Made by a program: the position numbers and the translations under genes. 64,000 nt of DNA from Lathyrus oleraceus (lineage: Eukaryota > Streptophyta > Magnoliopsida > Fabales > Fabaceae): NCBI RefSeq assembly GCF_024323335.1, contig NC_066583.1, forward strand, positions 360,660,377-360,724,376, given 5' to 3'. Positions 12,833 to 24,039 of the stretch are shown here, in pieces. Positions within the stretch are counted from its first letter, which is position 1. Each line of letters opens with the position of its first letter. The notes beneath the pieces were generated by a model. It was not told the DNA's origin. It saw only the letters and a list, made by a program, of their open reading frames with translations, and made no database searches.

Positions 12833-14845
12833 TTAGATTGGTGCAAAATAACAGGAATATCAACAACAGTCCAATTGTTGCATGTCTTTCCATGCGTTAC
12901 AAAGTTGGTGCAGTCTTCCTCTTCGTCATCCTCTAGCACAACAACTAAGTGTTGTTCATTGCCATCAATGAAGCCTCCGCTATGGAAGCTGAGTTGCATA
13001 TCTTCAGATCTAACAGTTGATGAGCCTTTCTGGAACCCTAAACCGATTCTGCCTTTGTTGTCGGAAACCTCTACCATGCGCCCCCACTGATCAATAACAC
13101 CCTTTTCAACAATCTTCTGAGCATCTTTCAACGAGGACATAGGTGCCCCAACTCTCTTCTCAACAGTAATAGATAAGGCTTGGAACGAAGTTCCAACCTC
13201 ATCCTCAGCTTCAACATACGAGAAAGATGACAGATGGCTAACCAACAACGTCTTCTCTCCTCCAACAATCACAAGCTTGGCATTCTTGACAAATTTCAAT
13301 TTCTGGTGCAATGTGGAGGTAACGGCTCCTGCCTCATAAATCCATGGCCTTCCCAGTAAACAGCTGTAGGCCGAGTGGATATTCATTACTTGAAAAGTAA
13401 TCTTAAAATCACTCGGACCTATCTTGACTGGAAGGTCCACTTCACCAATTACTGTCTTGCGCGAAACATCAAAGGCTTTGACCATTATACTGTATACCTC
13501 ATTGGCGCTCCTTGGTAAGATAGCTTTGACAAAGTCGACTTCGGAAGCACAGTTAGTGATGAACCGGTGTCAACAAGCACATTTGACAAAGCATTTTCCT
13601 TACAGTTCATTGAAATATGCAAAGCCAGGTTATCATTTCTTCCCTCCTCAGGGAGTTCTTCGTCGCAGAAGCTCAGATTATTGCATGAAGTTATGTTAGC
13701 CACGATGTGATCAAACTGATCCACAATAACATCATGCTCTACATATTCCCGTTCAAGAACTCTCTGTAGTGCTTCTCTGTGTGCTTCAGAATATTACCAA
13801 CGACGGTACTGATCTTTGACTAACATTCTTATTATTGTTGCTATCATATTGAATCACCAACCGCTCTTGTTGCTTGAAAACGGGCACTATGACATTGACG
13901 TCGTCATCTACATGACGGGATTGAAGAATTTGGATCATGCCTTCATCCATCAGACGTTGGATGTCCCTTTTCACCACATCACACCCTCTTGGGTTCATAC
14001 TACAAACAACACAACCATCATAATCATGTTCATAGTCACTCACCAAATAGATATCCTTGTGCATCTGCACCAAAGATCTTCGGATAAATCGACCATCATA
14101 AACCTTGAATTCTCCAGGACAACCGTCCACCATATTTATTGAAGAGTTCCCATGAGTGGGCAAAGGGTTTGCTTTTACATTTGGCGCGCGGACCTCAAAG
14201 GACACTATACCACTCTTCATAAGCTTTTGAACCTCATACTTCAATGGATAGTAGTTTTCAATATCGTGTCCGGGTGCTCCTTGATGAAAAGCACAACGGA
14301 GTTCAGGTTTATACTACCAGGGAAGTGGTTCTGGGATCTGCGGTGGGTTCCTCGGTTGAATTAAGTTCTTGAGAACTAGCGAGGGATACAACTCTACATA
14401 CGACATAGGAATCGGGTCGAAAGAGACCTTCTTCCTCTCAAAGTTCTGCTGATGATAATTGTTGTTGGTATTGTTGTTATTGTAGGTGTTCGTTCTTTGT
14501 TGTGGTTGTTGTTGTTGACGTAGATGTTGTTGTTGTTGTTGAATTGGTGTTGCTTGTTGATTAGAAAATACCAGAATTACTGATGACACTTGATGATGAT
14601 GATGTTGACGGGGTAGTGGATTTCTTCTGATCTGAGGCCTTCTATGCCTCCCACTGGTTACTGCGTTGGTCTCACTATCCTTCTTCTTACCAAAGTTGCT
14701 ACCATATCTCTTTCTTGTTGACACCTCATCTCTTGACAACCGTCCTTCACGGACTCCTTCCTCAAGTCTCATCCCCATATTTACCATTTTGGTAAAATCA
14801 CTGGGGGCACTAGCGATCATGCATTCATAGTAAAATGAACTCATA
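12833..14845 (-). pseudogene. gag: Ogre B gag-pro, N-terminally truncated
   Basis: Structural protein and aspartic protease of copy B, starting abruptly at 14845 inside gag (FYYECMIASAPSDF). In order: a basic stretch, a His/Gln/Asn-rich low-complexity tract (14446-14560), a zinc-finger-like region (CAFHQGAPGH ... ) whose last Cys is changed to Tyr by TGC to TAC (14251-14253), then a retropepsin with intact active site DTG (13563-13571) in VLVDTGSSL, and a protease C-terminal half with CLLGRPWI. Defects relative to copy A: a stop at a Trp codon (14311-14313), a deletion joining 13800 to 13785 that removes roughly 400 bp between zinc finger and protease, and a frameshift near 13486. It ends at the intron donor. 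Confidence 0.8.
14446..14560 (-). repeat. CAA/AAC-rich low-complexity tract in Ogre B gag
   Basis: On the minus strand a run of CAA and AAC/AAT triplets encodes a Gln- and Asn-rich linker with nearby His. Copy A has the same tract (39631-39741) with different repeat counts, as expected for slippage of trinucleotide repeats. Confidence 0.75.
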
Positions 14846-17800
14846 GATTTTGTTTTGATATGTTTGATTTTCCCAACTTCCACCTCAAAATTCATCATGA
14901 TACAAGCTTCAAATGAAAAAGTGTTCAACATGAAAGTTCTTCCTCTTGATCTAACCTTTCCTAAAAGTCTAATTTCATCCCATTTGAAAAAGGTATGAGT
15001 GACTTGCGCATGGCTTGAACTTGGATCACCATTTGGCATAAGTGAACTTGAATCTTCCATACACAAATGCATGGCCTTTCCACATGACTTTAACAATGTT
15101 TGTACTCAATTTTGGACCTAAAGGAATGATTACATGGGCCTATCACACGGCCATGCTCCCATGCAAGCAAGTTACTATTTTTGAAATTTTGAATCAAGTG
15201 TGCAATTAATAAGGCTTTGGCGATAAATAGAGACCCTTGCCTTCAGAAATGGAGACCCATGCGTGCCAGCTTTGAATCCCCAGCTCCAAACCCTCTCATT
15301 CAAAGGGTAACCTTGAGGATTTCCAATGGAAATCGAGTTTGAATCTCCAATATTTTGAGATTCAAATCTCCAAGAGTCCTGCTTCCTTTTTGATTCAATT
15401 CAATTCCATCAAGTGTCTAGAGCAAGGCCAAGAGCAATTGGAAGCAAGATCGTGTTCATCCAGACCTGTAGTGAAGGTGAATTTCTCAATTTTTCATCTC
15501 TTTGATTCTCACTCAATTCTCCATAATTCTTCTTGATTTTTGGTGTTCTGAAGTCCTACCAATGTAGGCAACAAGATTGAGTTGTTTTATCCTCAAATTT
15601 GAACTCCCTGTATCATTCAATATACTTGGAGTTAGGAGAAATTGAGGCCAGATTCAAACTCCTGAGCATTTTTACTTTAAATTCATGTCCTCCTTTTTTA
15701 TTTTGGTGATGGTTGAAGGTGGACCAGTCCGGTGAGGTCCACCGGAGAAGAAGACCGGAGTTACAGCTCCGACGATGCATTGGCATGTCTCAGACGATCC
15801 TTGCATTTTGTTTTAATCTCACGCGTTGGTTTGGGTTACCACTTGTGCAGCGCTTTGACTTGAGTCCATGGTGGAACGTGCACTCTGATCCACTTGATCT
15901 GCCACCTCAATTAATGAGGCAGATCAAGTCGTCCACGTTTTTTTTGCTATTTTCTGATTTTTTGTTTAATTGACTTATTTTCATTAATTCATATAAATTT
16001 AAATATTGATCCAAAAAATATGAGACTTTCACCAAAAAAATTTAAATAAATTCCTCTTGCATTTTTTGGATCATTATTAATATTTTTCATGATTTAATTG
16101 TTTTTTTGTGAATATTTTTAATTGTTTAAAAATAGTTTTAAGTTTCCAAAATTATTGAATTTTTTACTCCAAGGTCCTTTGACCTTGTTTGACCTATGAT
16201 AAATCTCATGGCCATTTATTTGGTGTTTTGATGAGGGTTTAGGATTTTGACCAACCATAATTGAATTTAATGCATTTTTAAATTGATTTTAATTGTTTAA
16301 TTGCAAAATAAATTGTGTTGAGCTTTTGATATTGACTTATTGAGTTTGACTTGTGTTGTTGGGCCTTGGTCAAGGTTGATTTGACTTTGTTGATTTAAAA
16401 TTATTGGATTTAGGGGATTAATGAAATATACATTTCATCTCCCAAAATGAATGAATGATTTTAATTTGATAAAAGTCCTCCTTTGACCAATTTGTATTGA
16501 TCTCATTCCCCCTCCCTCTTCATCTTAATCCCATTCTCTTCTGATTCATCTCATGGACCTATGATATCTCAATATCCTAAGGCTAGTAGATTGCAAAATC
16601 AACATAAGTGTGGATGAGATTAGGTCCACCTGTTTTGCCATTTTCTTTTAAGTGTGGTATGTTAGGAGTATGGTTCATAATACCATATCTCTAACATGCA
16701 TTAACACTAAAATTTCTATTGCCCGATCTCAAGTAGTTGTGACTTCTACATAAGTCCAATTACGATTGCTTAACATAGCGCTAAATTTTGACAAAAAGGC
16801 ATAGTATTCTAGTAAGTGCAATTGTAAGTCTCCCCTCATTCATGGTATTGTGTGGAAACTTGGCCTTTTTTCCTTCCTTTGGAAGATGCCTTGGTTCAAG
16901 GATCCATGCTTGTGAATAATGGGTTGAGTGTTCTCCAAAGAATGACTTAAACAACAAAAGCAAAAGCAATACTAACTTCTAACCAACTAACAATTAACAT
17001 TTAATTTCAAGCCATTTACTTTTATGCACTTTAATTTTAAGTCTTTATTCATTTGCCATTATTCCTACCATCTAACTTGTTTACTTTAATGCCATTTTCA
17101 CTTTGCTCACTTGAGCCATATCTTGTGATTATAATGCGATTTTATATACTTCTTTGTGTTTGTGATCTTTTGACCTTATTGTACATAATAACAACAAAAA
17201 CCCTAAAATACATTTGTGTGGACTGTTGGATTTGATCTGAGACATTGGACTTAGAATTAGGCAATACTCCCTATGCAAAAGGACTTGGTCAATGCTAACT
17301 TTCATGAAACCAAGTGCTTGTGAAGTGAATTTTCATCTGAAGCTAGTATTGAGATCCCATTTGAGTTCATCTGCTACATGGACTTATTGAAGTTGTTACT
17401 TTGAACTTGTACTTAATGCCTATCTCTGAAATCATCTGATACATGGGAGATTATGAGGAAGATCATGGAGTTGCTAAGCTTGGATATGGATATCTTTATT
17501 TGATGCCTTGCTTTTTATCTTGACATTTGTGTATTGATATTGCTTGATTTTAAAGTCCAAGGGAAATTTGGGTTTCTATATGATATTCTTGTCTATTGGA
17601 TTGCATCCCATTGGTCAGATCTTTTCAACTTTTAATTTTTAGTTTTTGCTTAGGATTAGTCTCTTCATCTCCTCCCCACTTCTTTAATTTCAAATCTCTC
17701 CCTCCTTTTTAAAATCTTCTTTGCTTGTGTTTTCTAAACTTAGACTTTATTGCAAATTAGAAACTTTGGCCTTATGACATTGTATTTTCAAACTCTTTTC

Positions 17801-18352
17801 TTAAATCAAATTTGTAAAATGAACTTAACTATACTTGACTTAAAATTTCAAAAGACAAAAAGAAATAACACTCATTAAAACATTTTTAGGCCTTTTGTGC
17901 CTTTGTTAAACTTCAATTTTTGTTAAAAGCAATGCACTCACTTTGAAATTGTTACCACGAACTACGAGGTTTTGATCCCTCATTTTATGTTGGTACGTAT
18001 GCACAAGTCCGAAGGTATTTTCAAACAGAAAAATATAATTAATGAATTCTTTTCTCATCCCTCCACTCCATTTATTGCAAATCTCATTTTGTACATAAAC
18101 ACATATGCACACAAAAAGGGCTCCCTAGGAGTACCTAGAACACTTTGGGTGTTAACACCTTCCCTCTGTGTAACCAACCCCCTTACCTGTAATCTATGGA
18201 GTTTTATTGGTTTTTATTTGAAAATTCTTATCTTTTGGGTTTTGTTCTTACTTTTCCCTTTTCCCTTGGAAACAATAAAAACGCGGTGGCGACTCTGGTT
18301 TAATTGACGTTTAGTGTATCCATAACTTGATGGTCATGAATTTACCGCTACA
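14846..18352 (+). repeat. Ogre-type LTR, 3' three-quarters (fragment E)
   Basis: Plus-strand sequence alignable with the A LTRs. It starts with the TTTGATTTTCCCAACTTCC-like block and continues through the leader donor (15477), the TCACCAAAAAA block, the AAATGAATGAATGAT block, the stem-loop region (17968 onward), the AATAAA block (18272 onward) and TGGCGACTCT (18287-18296), to the terminal CGCTACA at 18352. The 5' quarter is missing at the junction with Ogre B. After 18352 comes CATAT..., part of LTR H, so E was probably inserted into H. No gene; the ORFs 15339-15536 and 15713-15973 are not conserved in sister LTRs. Confidence 0.75.
15222..15230 (+). promoter_or_regulatory. Degenerate TATA box of LTR E
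   Basis: GATAAATAG occupies the position where sister LTRs have TATAAATAG, followed by GAGACCC. The first T is lost, so promoter activity is doubtful. Confidence 0.4.
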
Positions 18353-19111
18353 CATATGAAAATTATTCAAAGAGAAACATTACTCCTTATGACATTCCAA
18401 ACAACTTTCATGTTGAGGTCAAGATGTAGTTTTGCTTGGAAAGTCATTTTTTATGGTAAATGATTATATGTCATTTTGTTTGTGCCCTAGTTAGGAGGTC
18501 AACTTCCAAGGACCATAACTTGCTCAATTTTTATGAGATGAAGGCCATCCAAGTTTAATAGTAAATTTCAAGATGTCCTCTGCAACTTTATTTCTTTGAG
18601 AAATGTCAAATTCAACTTTCAAGGGCATGTTCCAAGCGGAGACATTATAGGTCATTTTGGGCCATTACCACTGAACAAGCAATTTTCCTCAACTTCTAAA
18701 ATGCATAACTCCTTCATACCCAAATTCAAATGAGGTCAAATTTGTGACCCATATGAATAGGATTAAAATAGTAACAACTTTTATGAAGGAACTATTTCTA
18801 TTTGAAGCTCATAAAAAAAGTTATTCAAGGTGGAAGAAGTGGATATTTGACTTGGTACTTAGAAAATTTTCAATTATGTTTGATTTCCCAAACTTCCACC
18901 TCGAAATTCATCATGATACAAGCTTCAAATGGAAACATGTTTAACATGAAAGTTGTTACCCTTGATCTCAGCTTTCTAAAACATACTAACTTCATTTGGA
19001 TAAGTTTTGAATGACTTACGCATGGTTACTCTTCATGGTTCCATTTGGATGAATCTCATGATCACTTCTCAATTTCAAATGCATGGCTTCATGTTACACT
19101 TTCAGCCTCAC
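18353..19111 (+). repeat. Old Ogre-type LTR H, left half
   Basis: Starts with CATATGAAAATTATT, matching the middle of the A LTR (19504 onward), and runs collinearly to the insertion point of copy A at 19111. It continues at 53064 on the other side of A. It is more diverged from A than the two LTRs of A are from each other, judged by eye. The 5' part that should precede 18353 is not in the window. Confidence 0.7.
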
Positions 19112-20328
19112 TGTAAGACCCCAATTTTGACCCTAAGATCCTTCATTCAATTTCATCATAAGCATTAGCATTGGGATCACATCTTGGCATCCTTCTTACC
19201 CCTCTTTCATTGGGTTTGTTTTGAGAGAGATCATCAAGCACTTTGTGATTATATCATACTTGTATTTTATCATTTACTAACCAAAATACCAAAAATATGT
19301 CTTTGTATTTGTCTAACTCTTTTGTAGGTAGGGCATGATCTCATTGATTCATCAAGTCCACATCTAGGGTTTGAGACCCTATATGATATACCATGAGCCA
19401 AGAAAGTCAAGAGAATTGGAAATTAGCAAGTTGGTTGATGGTGGTTGGCCAGATGAATTCATTTGATCAAAACTGGGTCTCCCTAGACCCTATCTCCTAC
19501 AAGTTTCACCATATGAAAATGATCCCAAGATAAAAAATACTCTAAATGACATTATAAACAACTTTCATGTTGGGACCTAGAGCTAGTTTTGCTTGGAAAA
19601 TAATTTTCTATGTTGAAACATTATAGGTCATTATGTCTAAACCCTAATTTGAAAGTCAACTTCCCAAGGCCATAACATGCTAAATTTTTATGAGATGAAA
19701 TATTTCCAAGTTGCACAATCAAATTCAATGTGTCTACTTAAGCTTTGATGTTTGGAGTGAGAGCTAATTCAACTTTTTTGAGCATGTGATATGAGGCTAC
19801 ATTATAGGTCACTTTTGACCTATAACATTGATCAAGTGATTTTTCCAAACTTCAAAAATGCATAAATCTATCATTTCAAATCCAAATTACATGCAATTGG
19901 TGACCATTTCTAATGTCTTTGAGAGAGATACAACTTTGATGAAGACACTTTTCTCATTTGAATCTCCTATAAAAAGTTAAGCAAGGTGGAATATTGAGAC
20001 ATATGGCTTGACACTTAGAAAAAAGTGTTCAACATCACACTTGTTCCTCTTGATCTAACCTTTCCAAAGAGCTCAAACTCATTCGTTTTGGACTTGAAAT
20101 GAATAGGCTGCGTATGGCTTAAACAGGATGATATCATTTGGCAGGGATCAATCTTCAAGCATCAATGTACATTTGCCTTGCAATCTAAGCTAACATCAAA
20201 GCATCTAATCTTCAGATTTGGACCTTCAGCTATCATTTCATGGGCCTATGCGCGCCCATGCACCATTGCATCATCATTTGACAATTTTAGAATGTGAAAG
20301 TGAGTGTGAAAATATCACATGATTCAGC

Positions 20329-20337
20329 TATAAATAG
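20329..20337 (+). promoter_or_regulatory. TATA box of Ogre A 5' LTR
   Basis: TATAAATAG in CAGCTATAAATAGAGC. The same position is TATGAATAG in the 3' LTR (49881), so only the 5' copy keeps the consensus. Transcription would start about 30 bp downstream. Confidence 0.65.
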
Positions 20338-20583
20338 AGCTTCAATTGCTCAGAATTCACAACACCGTTGCGCCAGCTTTGATCCTCCATTGAAAACCCT
20401 TCACTCTTAAAGGATAAACCTGATAAATTCATTTGAATTTGAGCTTGAATCTCTACTGTTTTGGAATTCAATTCTCCAAGAATCCATTTCTTCTAAACCA
20501 TTCAATTTTCTTCCTGCAAGCAATTGAAGTGAGTCCAACCACAAACCAGATCAAGATCCATCGTGTTCAGACCTCCATTGAAG

Positions 20584-20585
20584 GT
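20584..20585 (+). promoter_or_regulatory. Conserved splice-donor-like site in the LTR leader
   Basis: ATTGAAG/GTAATTT lies about 250 bp after the TATA box. Equivalent AG/GT sites follow the same upstream context in LTRs E (15477), H (53446), S (34622), D (58964), the A 3' LTR (50136) and B (4259, minus). The role as a donor is inferred from conservation only. Confidence 0.4.
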
Positions 20586-23128
20586 AATTTGCAGAAATTT
20601 TAAACTCTTTGATTTTCTCAAATTCTTGATCAATTCCATTGAGTATTTGGTTCTCTGAATTCCTACCAATGTAGGCAAGAAGATTGAGTTGCTTTGAGGC
20701 CAAATCGAAGCAACTCAATTCATGTACCTCAAATTTCAATTCCACATATCTCTCAATATATTTGGAATTGGATTGAATGGAGGTTAGATTCGAGCTCATT
20801 GCCATTTTTTCTTCAAGATCATGTCCTTGTTTTCCTTTTTGGCGATGGTTCATCTTGACTAGTCCGGTGAGGTCCACCGGAGAAGATGATCGGAGCTCTG
20901 GCTCCGGCGATGACTTGGCAAGGTTGTGAACCATAGGATCCATGTATCACGTTTTAATCTGGATCGTTTGTTTTAAATACCATGTGTACAACGCAGTTGA
21001 CTGAGGTACATGTGGAACGCGCGCTTCGGATCATCAGATCTGCCACCTCAATTAATGAGGGAGATCTGATGGTCCACGTGATTTAGAATTTCTGAAATTT
21101 TATTTTAATTGCATTTTCTTCAATAATTCATATTAAATTTAATATTGATCCAAAAAATATGGGACTTTCACCAAAAAATTTCAAATATTTTTTTCTTTCA
21201 TATTCTGAATTAAAATCATTTTTTGGACCATTATTAATATTTTTCATGAATTAATTCATTTTGCATTTGTTTTTAATTGTTTAAAAATATCTTTAAATGT
21301 CCAAAAATTATGAAATTTTTTCTCCAAGGTCCTTTGACCTTGATTGACCTATGATAAATCTCATGACCATTTCTTTGGTGTTTTGATGAGATTTTAGGAA
21401 TTGGACAAAACATATTTGATTTTAATGCATTATTTTATTATTTTTAATTGAATAAATGTCAATTAAATTTTGTTGACCATTTGTATTGACTTGTATGAGT
21501 TTGCTTATTGTTGTCGGGCCTTGGTCAAGGTTCACTTGACTTTGTCAAGTTAATATCATTGGATTAGGGGATTGATGGAATGTACATTCCATCTCCCAAA
21601 ATGAATGAATGATATTAATCTGGTAAAAGTCCCCCTTTGACCAATTTGTGATCTCATTCATCCCCTTCCCACTTCATCTCATTCCTCTTCTTCATTCATT
21701 TCCATTTGGCCTATGACATCTCAAAGTCCTAATGCTAGTTTATTGAAAAATTGACATGAGTATGGATGAGATTAGGCCATACCTTTTGCATTTTCTTTTT
21801 GTGTGTGGTATGTTTCATGAGCATAGTTCATTATACTATGTCTCTAACATGCATTAACACCAAAATTCTATTACCCGACCTCAAATAGTTGTGACTTCTA
21901 CACAAGTCCAATTACGATTGCTTAACATAGCGCTAAATTTGTGATACAAAAGGCATAAGCATTCTAGTTAGTAAGACTGTAAGTCTCCCCTCTTTCATGG
22001 TATTGTGTGGAAACTTGGCCTTCTTTCCTTCCTTTGGAAGATGTTTTGGTTCAAGGATCCATGCTTGTGATAAGTGGGTTGAGTGTTCTCCAAAGAATGT
22101 CTTGAAATCAAAAGAAAAAGCAAAACAAAACTAACCTCTAACTTACTAACTATTAACTTTTAATTCCAAGCCTTTACTTTAATGCAATTTACTTTTTGCA
22201 CTTTATATCATTTGCCATCATACATATCATTCTAATTGTTTATAATAATGTAATTTCCACTTCGTCCATTTGGACCATAATTGTGTGATATATTTTGTTT
22301 GTGTTACTTTGTTTGTTTGTGTGGTCTTTGACCAATAATGTACATAATGAAAAACAAAAACCCTATAAAACTTTTGAGTGGACTGTTGGTTTGATCTTGA
22401 GCAAAAGGACTTAGAATCTAGGCAACCTTCCTCAGCTAAAGGACTTGGCCAATGCCAACTTGTTGAAGAACCAAGTGCTTACAATTTGAATTTCATCTGA
22501 TACATCTTTGAAGATCTCTCTAAGATTCATCTGCAACATGATCATTGTGAAGCTGTTATTTTTCAACCTGTGACTTGTGGAATTCATCTATTCCACGGGC
22601 TATTTTGAAGAAGATCATGGAATGGATAAGCTTGGATGAGGATATCTTTATTTGATGCCTTGATCTTCAAGATAATATAATTGTGCATTTGTGTGTTGCT
22701 TGATTCTAAAAGTCCAAGGGAATTCTGGGTTTCTATTGACATACTTGTCTATTGGATTACTACCCATTTGGTCAGATCTTTTCAACTCTAAACTTTTAAT
22801 TTTTGTGCATAGGACAATCTGTTCATCTTCTCCCCATTTCTTTAATTTCAAAATCTCTCCCTCCATTTTCAAAAATCTTCTTTGTATGAACTATTTTTTT
22901 GTTCTAAACTTTGACCACTTTTGAAAAACTGATAAAAACTTTGGCCTTATGCCATTGCATTTTCAAAATTCTTTTCTTCAACCAAACTTGTAAATAAATT
23001 TAACTATATTTGACATAAACTTTCAAAAAGCCAAAAAGAACTAACTCATTCAAACCATTTTAGGCCTTTGTTCCTTTCAAACTTAAATTTTGTTAAAATT
23101 AACACACTCATTTTGAAATTTGTAGCAC

Positions 23129-23192
23129 GAACTACGAGGTTTTGATCCCTCATTTTTATGTTGGTACATAGGCACAAGACCGAAGGTCTTCT
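23129..23192 (+). promoter_or_regulatory. LTR stem-loop region, A 5' LTR copy
   Basis: CGAACTACG is followed after about 30 nt by TACATAGG (one change from TACGTAGG of sister copies) and then by a hairpin AAGACC, loop GAA, GGTCTT (23176-23190). The outer pairs of the hairpin are lost here but kept in the 3' LTR and in B. Confidence 0.5.
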
Positions 23193-23447
23193 CAAACACA
23201 AAAAAAATAATCAATGAAATGTTTTCTCTTCCCCTCCATTCTATTTGTTTGTAAACATCATTTTGTATAAAATACATATGCACACAAAAAGGGCTCCCTA
23301 GGAGTACCTAGGACACTTTGGGTGCTAACACCTTCCCTCTGTGTAACCAACCCCCTTACCTTTGATCTCTGACTTTTATTAAATTTTATTTGAAAACTTC
23401 TTACTTATTGGGTTTTGTTCGTACTTTTTCCCTTTTCCCTTGGAAAC

Positions 23448-23470
23448 AATAAAAGCGCAGTGGCGACTCT
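23448..23470 (+). terminator. Poly(A) signal and PBS-like block near the LTR end
   Basis: AATAAA at 23448-23453 is followed by TGGCGACTCT at 23461-23470, 65 bp before the LTR end. The AATAAA is placed as expected for 3' processing of the transcript in the 3' LTR (52986-52991). Confidence 0.5.
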
Positions 23471-23534
23471 TGTTAGTTGATCTCTAGCTTGTCAATAGCT
23501 TGATGATCATGAATTTCCCGCTACAAAAATTAAG

Positions 23535-23550
23535 TGGTGACTCTGCTGGG
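23535..23550 (+). other. Primer binding site of Ogre A
   Basis: TGGTGACTCTGCTGGG lies 9 bp after the LTR. The Tat/Ogre PBS is complementary to the 3' end of a tRNA-Arg, usually TGGCGACTCTGCTGGG as in element D (62180). This copy has one C to T change. Confidence 0.8.
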
Positions 23551-24039
23551 AAGTAGTCTTCAGTGGGTTTAGCCTACTTTTGGTGTGAATATATTTGTAT
23601 ATACGTGATGTTTGTATATATGTATGTGTGATATAATCTACTTGTTGTGCTTGGTGATCTGTGAGTGGTGAGATAATTTCTAACCCTAACTTGAGTGCAA
23701 TTAAGATAGGAGGATGGTATAGTCATGTTCGACTTGTGTGGAGTAGTCCTTAACAAGTTGGCTTGAGATCCATGTGCTCAGTGGAGACTCCTTTATATTT
23801 GGAAATGTCACACAAGTATTTGTGGTTAGGCATTACTATCTCTAATTGAGCCCGAGAAGCTAGGGACCTTAGAACATTTAACCCTTCTTGGCCTATTTAG
23901 GACGTAGTGCAGAAACTGTTCAGGTGTAGGCTTCATAACAGTTGTTACGCGATACTACACTCAGACGAGTTTCTCTTGAGAATATTATGGGTCGATGAGT
24001 CAGTCATCTTAACCTGTAATATCTGATAGATGGAATTAA
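23551..24039 (+). other. Ogre A leader, first part
   Basis: Non-coding region between PBS and the copia insertion, resumed at 32301. No ORF, repeat or structure stands out; it contains ordinary leader sequence with several upstream ATGs. Confidence 0.6.

Larger units (their letters stand above)
1544..14845 (-). mobile_element. Ogre copy B (Ty3/gypsy, Tat lineage), minus strand, truncated at both ends
   Basis: Reading on the minus strand from the right: part of gag (from 14845), protease, an intron, RT, two RNase H regions, integrase, a long 3' UTR with repeats, polypurine tract, and a 3' LTR that lacks its last ~240 bp. The parts are collinear with copy A in this window. Missing are the 5' LTR, PBS, leader, ORF1 and the N-terminal half of gag. 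The right break joins a plus-strand LTR fragment and the left break joins LTR fragment F. Several stops and frameshifts make it non-autonomous. Confidence 0.85.
19112..23525 (+). repeat. 5' LTR of Ogre A
   Basis: Begins TGTAAGACCCC and ends CGCTACA, followed by the PBS. Length 4414 bp against 4583 bp for the 3' LTR. The difference comes from indels: about 230 bp lost near 19380, about 70 bp lost near 20020, and 118 bp (19494-19611) kept here but lost in the 3' LTR. It has a TATA box (20329), leader splice-donor-like site (20584), stem-loop region (23129-23192), AATAAA (23448-23453) and TGGCGACTCT (23461-23470). With the TATA and AATAAA positions, the R region would span about 3 kb and U5 would be very short. 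Confidence 0.9.

Noticed and set aside
14846..15096. Extension of the B gag ORF to 15096
   Set aside because: Beyond 14845 the frame reads through LTR E in antisense; it is a chance extension across a junction.
22691..22924. Small ORF present in both Ogre A LTRs (also 52230-52475)
   Set aside because: Shared because LTRs are copies of each other; AT-rich composition and no recognisable domain.
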